This document shows positions 9,857 to 21,724 of a stretch of DNA of 64,000 nt, one piece after another (position 1 is the first letter of the stretch; every line of letters starts with the position of its first letter). The stretch covers positions 186,001-250,000 of the forward strand of contig JAWHQI010000614.1 in NCBI GenBank assembly GCA_033032865.1, given 5' to 3'. The notes under the pieces were generated by a model that was given only the letters and a program-made list of their open reading frames with translations, searched no databases and was not told where the DNA came from. The DNA is from Dactylorhiza incarnata (Eukaryota > Streptophyta > Magnoliopsida > Asparagales > Orchidaceae). The position numbers were made by a program, and so were the translations under genes.

Positions 9857-11798
9857 TAATAACAAATCCTTATAAAAAGAAATCGAATAAATCCTATAGA
9901 GATATTGAAAAGTATATCATGTGTGTACAAGTGTGAACTTTTGATCTCCATGATCTCTCCCTTAATATGATATGATCTCCCCAAAATATTCTCCCCCGAC
10001 ATATAAACTCCCCCTACATGAATGCCCACTTAATTAATTAAGTATTTTAAGTGATTTAAGTGATTTCTTAGTATCTTTTCCCCTTTTGATATTATCAAAA
10101 GTAATGAATAGAGACGAGGAAAGAGTATTATAGAGATATGGTAGAAAATAAAAAGGAATATAGGGAAAGTTGGAGTACACTAGCGGAAGCTTTGTAAGTG
10201 ATATGATATTGAGATAGGAAACCTTAGAGATTAGGCTAAGCATTCTAGTAATGTGTTATAATGTATATAAGCAAATATACTTAACCATTATGAGTTCAAT
10301 TTCAATTATCAGAGAAAGACACATGAGAATATAGAATATTGAATTATTTCGGTCCAATTCTCATAAGAAGAAATTTTATAAATAACAATGAAGTGTAGCA
10401 GTGATACTTTGAGAAAGAATACATATGAATATATTTAAAATATACATAATAATGGAATTGTTAAACATAACATAAATATACATAAAGCTCAAACTTATGA
10501 ACTTATAGAAACTTTGCAAGTATACATAAAAGGACCATTTGTTTTTGCAAGACACTTTACAATTCTTTCCAAGGTGCTTAACCTCACAATGCTCATTAAG
10601 ACTTATCAGGAGGCTAAGTAGTGCTTGGTGGAGGATCCTTTTCAAATTTTTATTTATTTCTTGCAAATTTTTTTGGCAAAATGTATGTTTTGCATTTGAA
10701 TTTGCCTCCTTTTTTTTTTGAATATTCATATATGTTAAGGATCTCCGAATTCATTTGCATGCAAAATGGTATAATTTTAATAAGTGCAAAGTAGCAAAAT
10801 TGAAGGTGGCATTTATGAAATGTATTTTGTTATGTTCGATCAATCATGATGTATGTATAAAATAAATTTTATTAACATGTATTACTAACGTTAGTGTTTG
10901 TGATTGCTCATTGTCATAGATAAAAGATTTCTTATACTTAGAGGCATGCGAAAACAATTCTTAATTACTGTATGAAAGAGTCATTTTTTGATAACTGAAG
11001 ATTGAACATCATAAGCATGTGTTAAGCTATTTTTATGAAAAATAACACATGAAGAATCATTTATGCAAGATTAAAAAGAAATTTCCATATGACATTTATA
11101 GAAACAGGTAATGAAAAAGTTAGTGAAGAATAGAAATTTAATTTTTGGGAGCTGTCGGAAATCCGACAGCTGGATGTTGCCATCCGATACCTCGAAACAG
11201 ATAAAAAGACGCGTTTCATCTTTCCACCGACACCTCACTTCAGTTTTAGGAAAATTTCCGAGATCTAGAGCTCCACGTCGTCGAAAAACTTCAGATCTAA
11301 TGTGAGAAATTTTGATTTTTTAAGTTTTGTTTAGAATTTCTCAAATAGTTTTGTGATTTTGATATTCCTCTTGGTTTTCATGGAGTTTTGTGAAGAAAAA
11401 AATGTAGAAGTTTTAGGAGATCTAGACATTTTAGATCTTGGTGTTTAAAAGAAGGTTTAGATCTTGTGATTTTGAGATAGAGAATAAAAATTAGAACTTT
11501 TTGTTTTTGAAACATGATTTTCCTATTTTTTTTTTGTAGATCTAGAAGTTTATAGGAAGAAGGTTTATAGGAAGAAGATGATGAATAGTGTTTTTCACAA
11601 AAGTTTTGATTTTTCAAAAATTATATAGATGTTGAAGAACATTTTCTGTGTGAAAAATTTATGAATTTGTGAGAGTAAGAATGTTTGTGAAATAATTTTT
11701 CGGAAGCATAATTTTTAGCTATCGGATATCCGACAGAGGGGTATCGGATATCTGACAGGTTCCTTTTTTTTTTAAATTTTCTTATCTCTCATGCAGAT
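9857..11798. other. Copia A 3' non-coding region
   Basis: A/T-rich sequence between the antisense ORF and the polypurine tract. Two short blocks are conserved with copia B. One is about 90 bp at 10545-10635 (B: 43136-43240). The other is a short GCATGCCTCTAAGTAT word near 10940 (B: about 42850). Palindrome doublets lie at about 11153-11192 and 11718-11760. There is no convincing sense coding frame. Confidence 0.6.
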
Positions 11799-12964
11799 AT
11801 GTCATCCAGTTGGAGATCGCGAAGGAGTGAGTCAGGAGACGCTCACTCGTCTTATCAAAGTTATCCGGGCATAGAGAAAGCCCAAATCGGAATTTCAAAA
11901 GTTGTGGAATTTGATCTCCCCCGACATGAACGTGTTTATTATATGCTTGCTGAGGCAGGTATACTTTCGGTCATTATCCAAGATATCTTCTCCTCCTTTT
12001 TAGTACGAGAATTTTATAATCATCTTGAGGACCCTTCATATACTGATTTGAATGGAGGAGTTAGATCCAAAATTCAAGGCCAATATGTGGAGATCACTCC
12101 CATTGATTTAAGAAGTAAATTTGGAATAATGGAAAGTGAGAATGTTTTGGACATAGTGGAGAATTATAGACTAGAGAGAGATTGGACCTTAATGAACATG
12201 TCTTTGCATGGAAATTCTACAAAGAACCTTATAACCACTATGACGACATTGACAGACGATGCTCGTCTTGTTCAAGATATACTAAGGCACACGATTATGT
12301 TGAAGTCCGGTGATACTCATAGTATTACGGCTCAACTTAGTCTTGTGACTTATTATATAGTGGAGAACGAATTATTTGATGTGGCCGATCTTCTTTTGTC
12401 TATGATTCGTTATACATTCCGCCTCAAAAATCCTGAGTGGAAAAAGGCACACACCCTCCCGTTGGGTGCGATTATCCAGCATATTCTATTCAAGAAATAC
12501 ACATGGATAGATCAAAGCTTTTATGTTGGAGATTGTGTCCCGGATATATATCAAACGACGTGTATAAATAGTAAGAAAATCAACGGAAGCCGCCTACTAC
12601 GGAAATGAGAGAGCCTCCTATTTCACGTGGAGGGTCTATGCGGGAGGCACTCGACTCTTTCCAAACAAAGTTGGATAGAAATATAGATGATTTTCAAGAG
12701 CATAGAAGGTCTTTTGAGGAACACAAAGTGGAGGTGAAGAAGGATCGGACACGGATGCAGAAGTTCATGAAGTTCCTTGTTAAGGGACTAAAATTAAAAT
12801 CTACGTCTGCTGAAGCCGCGGAATGGGAAGTGCCTACGGAGGAGGAGCCGCGTCGCCAATCAGTTAGTCAGGCTCGACGGAAGAAGACAGTGGTAAGGAG
12901 ATCAGATTATGATCTTCCAGAAAGCAGTGGAGCGGGCAGTCGAAATGAGGAGGATTCGGATTGA
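11799..12964 (+). pseudogene. Antisense ORF of copia A, plant-transposon-protein-like
   Basis: This plus-strand frame is antisense to gag-pol. The first part (11799-12608, 269 residues) includes FLVREFYNHLED, VEITPIDLRSKFG and a run of helices ending LPLGAIIQHILFKKYTW. This resembles the family Pfam calls 'putative plant transposon protein', which often begins with a 'reFYanl' motif and tests for a short linear IHRFLG-like segment. The second part (12605-12964, 119 residues) is charged and coiled-coil-like with a basic tail (RRKKTVVRR). The two overlap by an ATGA, and a frame change near 12570 suggests one indel in a former protein of about 390 residues. Antisense extra ORFs are known in plant LTR retrotransposons; their role is unknown. 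Copia B lacks it. The start ATG lies about 40 bp after a palindrome doublet. Confidence 0.65.
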
Positions 12965-13225
12965 AAAAGACTTCTGGGAGCTATCGCCATCCAACATCCT
13001 ACTGTCGCCATCCGACAGCTGCCCAGCCCAGATCTCTCTCTAATTTTGTGAATTTCTTTTATGAGACATTTTAAGTACCCTTTTATTAAAGTTCTGTAAT
13101 AATTTTTAATATTTGGACATGTTATATGTTGGTGAATGTCTATGTTAAGATTTAGTTTTTTTTTCTTTTAAAATGTAAAGCTATTGTGATGTTTTTAATT
13201 TTATAGATAATGAGTAGTGATATAA
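12965..13225. other. Spacer between antisense ORF and pol of copia A
   Basis: A palindrome doublet at about 12976-13020 (CTATCGCC.. and CTGTCGCCATCCGACAG) follows the antisense ORF stop directly. The remainder is T-rich with no coding frame. It would act as the 3' flank for both converging reading frames. Confidence 0.6.
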
Positions 13226-16200
13226 TCAGTGTGAAATGTCTAGGATTCCCAATTCTAGCCTAAGCATAGAAAAACGGGAATCCGGTAACGGTTTAGTGAA
13301 TATATCCGCTAGTTGATTATCCGTGCCTATAAATGAAATTTTAATGTGGTTATTCTTAATATGATCTCTAATAAAATGATGTCTCACATCAATGTGTTTA
13401 GATCTTGAATGAAATACGAGATTATTAGTTAAGTCTATAACACTTTTATTATCACACTTTAATTCTACACTACTTTGTTGCATGCCAAAGTCTTGTAATG
13501 TTTGTGACATCCAAAGAGCTTGGGCACAACAACTACCTAGTGCAATATATTCGGCCTCGGTAGTAGAGAGGGAAACAGAATTCTGTTTCCTACTCGACCA
13601 TGAAATAAGTGAAGGGCCGATAAAATGACAAGGGCCACTAGTGCTTTTTCTATCTAAAGAACATCCCGCATAATCTGAATCCGAAAAGCCATGTAAAATA
13701 AAGGAATCATTATGAGGATACCATAATCCTAATTTAGATGTTCCTATAAGATATCGAAAGATGCGTTTCACCGCTTTTAAATGTGACTCTTTAGGATTAG
13801 CCTGAAATCTAGCACATAAACAAACGGCAAACATAATGTCAGGTCTAGATGCTGTTAAATATAATAAAGATCCTATCATGCTTCTATAAAGGGTTTGGTC
13901 AATTGAAACTCCACTTTCATCTTTTCCTAATTTTAGTGAAGCACTCATAGGAGTGTTTGCATGCTTAAGATTTTCAAATCCAAATCTTTTTAACATATCA
14001 TGAATATATTTGGATTGACATATAAAAATACCATCATATTTTTGTGTAATTTGAAAACCTAGAAAATATGAAAGTTCTCCTACCATGCTCATTTCAAATT
14101 CATTTTTCATAATTTGAACTACTTCATTACACAACTCTTCATTAGTGGCTCCAAAAATAATATCATCAACATAAATTTGCAAAATAACTAAATCATGATC
14201 AATTTGCTTAATGAAGAGTGTAGAATCGACACTTTCTATTTTATAATCGTGCTTTAACAAATATTGAGTTAATCGATCATACCAAGTACAAGGCGCTTGT
14301 TTTAATCCATAAAGCACTTTATCTAATTTATAAACATAATTTGGATATTTCTCATTTATAAAGTCAGGGGGTTGTTCTACATAAACCTCTTCTTTTATAT
14401 ACCCGTTTAAAAATGCGGTTTTGACATCCATTTGATATAATTTAAAGCTTTTAAAAGAAGCAAATGCAAGAAATATCCTCACCGCTTCTAATCTTGCTAC
14501 GGGTGCAAACGTTTCATCAAAATCTACCCCTTCAATTTGTGCATAACCTTTTGCAACTAATCTGACTTTATTTCTAACAATTCTAGACTCACTATCCAGT
14601 TTATTTTTAAAAATCCACTTAACTCTAACTACAGGATGATTTTTGGGTCGTTCTACAAGATTCCAAACCTTATTACGTTCAAATTGATTAAGTTCTTCAT
14701 TCATAGCTAAAAACCAAAATTCATCATTTAAAGCAGTGGAAACATCATTTGGTTCTATTTTAGAGACAAAGCAAATGTTTGAAAATAAAACATGTAACGA
14801 TGAACGAGTACTAATCCCTTTTTGCGGATCTCCAATGATAAACTCCTTTGGATGATCCTTTGAAAATCTCAATTCACTTGGAGGCACATATTCTTCTTTT
14901 TCTTCTTCTTCTCTATCTTCTTCTCTTTCTCCTTCTCTCTCTTCTTCTTTTTCTTCTTCATTTTCTCCAAGTTCTTCATCATCATTCTCCACCGAAGGAA
15001 GGGGTTCATCTTCTTTTCCTGTGATTTTCTTTTCTACACATGAAACAAACTCATCAAACCTAACATGAATAGATTCTTCAACTATTTTAGTTCTTTTATT
15101 AAAAATCCTATAAGATTTACTACTTGAAGAATAGCCAATAAAAATACCTTCATCACATTTTTCATCAAATTTTCCTAAGAAATCTTTAGAATTCAAAATT
15201 AAACATTTACAACCAAAAACTTTGAAATAAGAAATATTTGGTTTTTTACTAAAAATTAATTCATAAGGAGTTAATTTTAAAATAGGACTAAGCATTACTC
15301 TATTAATTACATAACATGTCGTACTAACCGCTTCAGCCCAAAAGGATTTTGGTAATTTAAACTCAGATGACATCGTACGGGCTAACTCTTGAAGAGTTCT
15401 ATATTTCCTCTCCACTACACCATTTTGCTGTGGTGTGCGTGGAGCGGAAAATTCGTGTTTAATTCATAACTCCGTACAAAAAGAAATAAACTTTTCATTT
15501 TCAAATTCTCCTCCATGATCCGATCGTATGCGTTTAATTTTTAACTCAAATTCATTTTGAATACGCAAACATAATTTTGAAAATTCTGAAAATGCATCGG
15601 ATTTGGAGGTTAGAAATAAAGTCCAACAAAAACGAGAATAATCATCAACCAATACAAATGTATATTTTCTACCTCCTAAGCTAGAAATTCCAATTGGCCC
15701 AAATAAATCCATATGTATTAATTGAAGTGGCCTAGTGGTAGAAATAATATTTTTACTTTTAAAAGATGATTTTGAAAATTTTCCTTTTTGGCAAGGCACA
15801 CATAATGAATAAGATAAATTTCCATTTAACAATGGTAAACCTTTAATTAATTTATCTTTTGAAAGTTTTGTAATTAACTTGGCACTAGTATGTCCAAGTC
15901 GCCTATGTCATAATTCTAATTCATCATTTTTTGATAAAAAAATATTTTAAAGTAGAATTTGAAAAATCAAGAAATTTAATCATATATACATTATGACATT
16001 TAGGTGCGGTAAAAACAATTTCATTTGTTTTAGAATTAATAATTTTGCACAAATTTGTAGAAGATTCAAATAAAACATCTAAACCCTTATCACATAATTG
16101 ACTAATAGAAATCAAATTATGCTTTAATCCTTCTACAAATAAAACATTTGAAATTGAAAATTTTTTGTTACCCACAACTCCGATGCCGATGATTTTTCCT

Positions 16201-16339
16201 TTTCCATTATCTCTGAATGTAACAACTCCTCCTTTTTTATCTCCAGGCTAAGGAACTTCTCTTTATTGCCCGTTATGTGCTTTGAACAACCCGAGTCCAA
16301 GTACCACACGTCTTCTTTGTCCTTAGCCTGCCAACACAC
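13226..16339 (-). pseudogene. Copia A pol: protease, integrase, RT and RNase H
   Basis: Reading right to left, protease has DSGCSKHITGN (near 16280). Integrase has the HRRLGH zinc region, HMDLFGP (first D), IRSDHGGEFEN (second D) and a catalytic E in VVERKYRTL. The RT has [24 protein letters not shown] and the catalytic YVDDIIFG. RNase H has DRKSTSG and [10 protein letters not shown]. The stretch 13226-15415 is one 729-codon open frame with no lesion. Upstream of it are a TGA replacing a glycine codon (15464-15466), a TGA replacing the tryptophan of the LWHRRLGH motif (15908-15910) and a frame change near 16240, so full-length Pol cannot be made. The acidic E/D-rich linker near 14880-14990 is typical of this lineage between integrase and RT. 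Confidence 0.92.
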
Positions 16340-16867
16340 CTAGAAAGAAGAGATGAGTAAAGATCGGGTTACCCAAGTGGTTCCACCCATAGTATAGATA
16401 GAAGCCTTAGGCACCCAGATTTGTTTAATCTCACTTTTTCCTTTCCTCCAGCAAGAGTCCATAGTGTGACCAAATCTATTGCATTTGGCACATGTAATGT
16501 ATTGAGAAGAGTATAACTTTTCTGGACTTTTACTGGATGAGGATGCAGTATTAGACAATTTATTAACTTCAGAATTTTTGAAAATAGATTTTCTGGACTT
16601 TTCGCTGTCGCCGGCGACAGTGGTTATCGCCGGGCGATAGCTTCCTGATGTGTATCCGAGTCCAAACCTTCCAGATCCATGGCATTGGTATCCTAAGATC
16701 ATATCCAGTGATCTTCGGCCCATTCCAAATTTTTTCATGGCTAGCGTTAAGTCATGAATCTTGTTTCTCATTTCTGTATTCTCGGATACTAGATTTACAC
16801 ATCTACGTTCAAAAGATTTCTTTCCCTCATGGACTTTGGAAATTGAAGATTTCAGATCTCTCTCTAA
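16340..16867 (-). pseudogene. Copia A gag-pol linker with second zinc knuckle
   Basis: The open frame 16340-16771 contains CAKCNRFGHTMDSC (C-x2-C-x4-H-x4-C) and the SIRE-typical IWVPKAS shortly before protease. A doublet of palindromes (about 16604-16645) encodes the YRPAITTVAGDS segment. The homologous segment of copia B (38905-38955) has a different doublet at the same place. The region is cut on its 5' side by a Tourist-like MITE. Confidence 0.8.
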
Positions 16868-17062
16868 GGGTTTGTTTGGCTCGGCTTATTTGCTCCGGCG
16901 AGTTTGGACAAAATCGTCATTGTCATAGAATGTATGTTTGGTATGACAAATGTTACTATCATTACCAAGAAAAGAAACTAGTTATAAACATAAAATGTTT
17001 GGTATGACAATGACGTTTTTGTCCAAACTCACCGGAGCAAATAAGCCGAACCAAACGAAGCC
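16868..17062. mobile_element. Tourist-like (PIF/Harbinger) MITE, 195 bp
   Basis: The element has near-perfect terminal inverted repeats of about 55 bp (left GGGTTTGTTTGGCTCGGCTT, right end ...GCCGAACCAAACGAAGCC). It is flanked by a 3-bp TAA duplication (16865-16867 and 17063-17065). There is no coding capacity. It lies in the coiled-coil part of copia A gag, a recent nested insertion. Confidence 0.92.
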
Positions 17063-18465
17063 TAAAATCTCATTCTTTTTAGTAAGAATTTTTATTGTAG
17101 AATGAGATTTGGAAAGAGATTCTTCAAGTTCTTTAATTCTTCCCAAAAAGTGATCACGCTCTTGGCAAGAAATTTCTCCTTTTCCAATAGTCTTAATTTC
17201 ATTTAACAATTTTTTGTTTTCTTTAAGTAAAATTTTATTTTCAGATTTAAGAAGATCATTATCTAATAAACTTTTTTCAAAAAATTTGCAAGTCTTTAAA
17301 AATTCAGAAAATAATTCATCATAGGTTGGAGGAGTTACCTCAGTGTCGGTTTAGACACTGCATTCATCATCAGATATGACGCTCTTTCCCATTAAGCACA
17401 TGTTGGCCTCCTCTTGTTTACTTGAGCTTGAACTACTTGCATCCTCAGAAGTAGTATCATCCCATGTTTCTGCCTTCAGCACCTTCTTCTTCCCTTTGTG
17501 CTTCTTTTCTTTAAGTTCTTTTAAGTACTTTGGACACTTGCTTCGGATGTGTCCTAACTTCTTGCAGTGATAGCACTCCGGTGGCGGTCTCTCTTCCTCC
17601 TCGTCGTCTTCCTTTTCTTTTTTCTTCCTAAACGTCTCCTTCTTAAAATACTTCTTAAATGAATTCCTCCTCTCTGGATTTTTCATAAATTTTCTAAACT
17701 TTCTAACAAATAAACTTTCCTCATCTTCTTCTTCCTCCTCAGAATCACTACTTTCCTCCTTCTTAGATCTTAGAGTCAATCCCTTCTTCTTTGGCTCCAT
17801 ATACTCTTGTTGTTGAATTTTCAATTCAACTTCATGAGTTTTCAAGTTCCCAATCAGACTTTCAATATTAAGAGCTTTAAGATCATGAGATTCAGAAATA
17901 GCCGTCACTTTGGGATTGAATTTAGGGGGGAGAGATCTAAGAAGTTTTCTTACCAAATCACCATTTGAGAAATTTTTCCTAAAACTTTTGAGTCATTTAC
18001 TATCTTAGTGAATCTTGTGTACATGGTATCCACATCCTCATCTACCTTCATCCTGAACTTTTCAAATTCTGACTCCAATTGGAAAAGCTTTGAGTCCTTC
18101 ACCTGCGAGGTACCTTCATGAGTAATTTCCAATAAATTCCAAATTTCATATGCAGTTTGACATGCACAGGTTCTATTAAATTCAGTTTTATCAAGAGCAC
18201 AAAATAATACGTTCATTGCTTTTGCATTATTTTTGCATTTTAATTTGTCCTGGTCATCCCATTTATCTTTGGGTTTCTCCATGACAATATCACCAATTGT
18301 AAAAGTAGGATGAGTATAATTTATTTCAACCATATTCCATACTTCAATATCTAATGATATTAAAAAACACCTCATCCTAGTTTTCCAATAATTATAATCG
18401 GAACCCGTAAATAATGGTGGTCTAGTTATTCCTTGCCCCTCGGAAAATGCATGATCATGGTGCGC
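17063..18465 (-). pseudogene. Copia A gag
   Basis: The N-terminal part (about 18465-17950) reads like SIRE gag, with LFTGSDYNYW, RMRCFLISLDIEVW and EIWNLLEITHEGTSQVKDSK. A frame change near 17953 leads into 17351-17956, which has the zinc knuckle CYHCKKLGHIRSKC (C-x2-C-x4-H-x4-C), a long acidic E/D run and a lysine-rich tail. The end (to 17063) is coiled-coil. The expected ATG is not preserved: copia B has MMSYDLAFSE where A reads HHDHAFSE without a start. Gag would build the particle and bind RNA. This copy is probably non-functional. Confidence 0.85.
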
Positions 18466-18505
18466 TATAATTCTAGGTGGTTAAACCTTATAAGGAATTA
18501 ACCTC

Positions 18506-18517
18506 GCTCTGATACCA
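18506..18517 (-). promoter_or_regulatory. Primer-binding site of copia A (initiator Met tRNA)
   Basis: The minus strand reads TGGTATCAGAGC two bases inside the 5' LTR, the standard plant retrotransposon complement of the initiator-methionine tRNA 3' end. Confidence 0.92.
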
Positions 18518-18519
18518 CG

Positions 18520-19778
18520 TGTTGGATCGTGTGAAGCCCTTAGAGGGGGGGGGGGTGAATAAGGGTGTGTTTAGAATATAATTTTTTTCTTAAGAATTTT
18601 TAAACAAATTTTACTTTTCTAAAATTACTTATAAACAATTTCAAACCAATGTAATTTTTGAATTAATTCAAACACAAATTTCTAAGTTAAAGATTAAGCA
18701 ACCAAATTTGCAATTAAAGAAAAAAACATAATTATATTAATCATGAAATTCACATACAATAAAAATGATCTTAACAATGCTTAAGATCAAGGCACAAATA
18801 TGATAATATAAATTTCAATAATTTTGAGTTTACCAATCCTTCTCCCAAGGATCAGAAGGCTATCACTTGTCTCTCCCTAGACCAAGCCCAAGCCTACCCT
18901 CTAGATCTTCCCAAGATCTAGACGTAGCACACAAGACCACGATTTCCTACCAAGCCACGCAAGGACTTGGACGCTCCGCACAAGGAAGCGATTTCCCCTA
19001 AGCCACACAAGGACTTAGACGTCGCACGCAAGACGACGATTTCCCTACCAATACAAAGAGAAATGAAAATAAATGAAAATACAAAGTCAAAAGAAGAACT
19101 CCCTAGAAATTCAGATCTCTGAAAGGAAAGTTGAAGCCTCGAGATGATCGTTGATGTAGAAGCGCATCCGATCTCGTCTTCAATCTCAATCATTCTAAGC
19201 ACAAATGGGAGTTGATGGGGTTCTCGAGCTCTCTGGTTCGTATGCACTCAGGAAAGGACTCAGAATCTTCAAAAGCATCAATTCCACGAAGTTTTGAGCT
19301 CTCTTAAGAAAAGAGAGCTGTCGCCGTCCGTTAGCTAGGTATCGCCAAAATCCGATATCTCTAGAGGCTGCCACGTGTCCCACTAATTCGAAGTTTCTGC
19401 GCGAAGTGGAGGGCGTGGTTGAGATGTGGGCTGTCGGATATCCGATAGCACTATCGGATATCCGTTAGCTTGCATAACTGTTGCACGTCTTAGAGTTACG
19501 GGAAGATCGTGCACTGTCGGAAATCCGTTACTGCTGTCGGAAATCCGATAGCTCTAAACCGTCGAGTAGAGATCGGAAAACGGAAGAAATCGTGCGCTGT
19601 CGGAAATCCGATACTGCTATCGGAAATCCGATAGCTCCAATTTCTGGAAAATCATTATTTTGCTCCAATTGAAAACATGTTATTTTTGCACCTGTTATCT
19701 GCACACCATTAATCAAAAATAGGATCAAATACATTCGGGATTTGTTATTCTCAAACCGGACGAGTGCGGAATGCATGC
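18520..19778 (-). repeat. 5' LTR of copia A (interrupted; last bases at 22960-22966)
   Basis: Matches 8572-9841 almost throughout, including the palindrome doublets (about 19432-19640). It is cut 7 bp before its end by the Tekay-like solo LTR, whose CATGC duplication is 19774-19778 and 22955-22959. Confidence 0.92.
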
Positions 19779-21477
19779 TGTCACAACCCGCATTTTCTCA
19801 GGAATTAAGAATATCAGAGGAAGAGAAAATACGCGTCATGATGCCACGTCATGCAGGAGACAACTGCAGACGCTCAGGCGGGATCCTATTACTTGATAAT
19901 TGAAAACATGATTGCATGATAATCATTATTTGAAATCATTTATTAGGGTTTAGAGTAAGAACTGTGTCTCTCAGTTCATGAATCAACTAGTCCACAGAGA
20001 AGATTATATATGTAACTGCAGCGGAAAACACTTGATTTAGTTCATTTAAGGTCCTATATGCACGTGAAGGCAGGACATAAAGTAGATGATATGCACTTAT
20101 CTAGGCGTAGTATAAGTATAGAAAATATCCTTAGGTGACTTTAAGACTAAGGGTTTTAGTTAAAAATGATGAGATGAAGATGAATGAAAAGCCATTTTAT
20201 CACTATAATGCACCTAGTCATAAATCATTCCCAGAGCGTAAGGTATCAGATCTAAAAGCAGTGGCATAAACTGGTAAGTAAACTATAAAGTATTAAAGAG
20301 GCACAATGGGCGTCAACAAGCTGACACTAACCCATTGGCCCAAACTAGCATGTCTGAACACAAGGAGAAGCAAACAACAACAACTACTACTACCTCGCAG
20401 CAGCGGGGTAAACAGCAGCTAAAAACTCCCGAAGACTTCGGGCTACTCCACTAACCGCTACGGCTCTGAAACCTGAGGCATTCAATAAATAAGAACGCCT
20501 CAGCAAGGGAATTGCAAGTGGCAAGAAATAAGGAAAAGACAAGCAATAAAGGCATACGGGGTACCAACCCAAGCCTGATTCACTGAAAAAGAAGCTCTGA
20601 AACAAGGAGCTAAGCAAAGCACCAAGTACAACCAAATATCATAAGTAGAAGCAAGTATAAATTAATTATCTTGTAAATTTTTCATACATGAGACTGATCA
20701 GCTCAAATAAACGGGTGTGGTTTCTTACCTCCGCAACCCAAGCCCAAACTGGTGGGGGTTTCTATTACCCTATCACCCAAACACGGCCCACAGGAACACA
20801 GGCAACGCCTGCTGATCACGTCCTTGAAATGGCCACCGTGCAAAGCTAAAAGCATATATTCATTTTAATTAAATCATTAAGACACGGGACGAAGCTCGAG
20901 AAACAATCAACAGGGATACCCTAAGAGATAGGGTCAAAGCAAGGCACACACCGATCAAGATGAATCACAAGCGAAACCAAGGATTTGCAAGATCACAGCA
21001 AGTTTAGAATTTTGATAGGAGGTAAACATGATCAAAGACGCAATGCAGTTATTAGCAACATCACCGCATACTGCTAACATCACAAATACTAAGAAGAAAC
21101 ACCCTAAGGATAGGGTCACCATGAGATAACTGCTGATCAAACGATTCATAAGGGGAAACTCGGAGTCATTGAACCAAAAAGGCAAAGGGGTTCAAGCTCG
21201 AGGGATTCACGATCAAGGACACCCAAGAGACTTGGGCAAAACTCCTTGTACCCTTGTAAGAGGCACAAGGTTTCAAGAAGGAGGAGAAGTAATCAGAGGC
21301 ATAACTCATGACGAATCATAAGAGTAAACTCAAACATTATCAGACCACCACGAGTAAAAGAATTCAAGCAAAAGGGATTCAAGATCAGGAGCACCGAAGG
21401 GTCACTGACAATCATCCAAGTACACCCGAGGGGTCACGAGCTCCTAACACAAAAACTCAACGAAAACACAAGCGTTC

Positions 21478-21586
21478 CGGGCGGGGTTCCAAGGGGCCGC
21501 GCCCCTGGCGGGGTCTTAGGGGCAGAGCCCCTAACGGGGTCCAAGGGGCAGCGCCCCTGGCGGTGGTCAAGGGGCAGAGCCCCGTC
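21478..21586. repeat. GC-rich hairpin repeats
   Basis: Four tandem near-palindromes of the form GGGGCAGAGCCCC or GGGGCAGCGCCCC are separated by short linkers. They lie upstream of the TCTCGAGA array within the solo LTR. Confidence 0.8.
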
Positions 21587-21724
21587 CAAATTTTTGAAAT
21601 CCCACCACCGGGAACCATACAAAAATCACATCAAATTGAGGACTTCCCGAGAACTACAAAGGACTTCTCGGGAGATAGAAGGTTGAATTTTCGAGTAATA
21701 GGCAAACTCTCGAGACATGAAAGG

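Noticed and set aside
9537..9865. Small ORFs in the copia A LTR (also at 19481-19776)
   Set aside because: They occur in both LTRs only because the LTRs are copies; they read through the palindrome doublets and have no recognisable domain.
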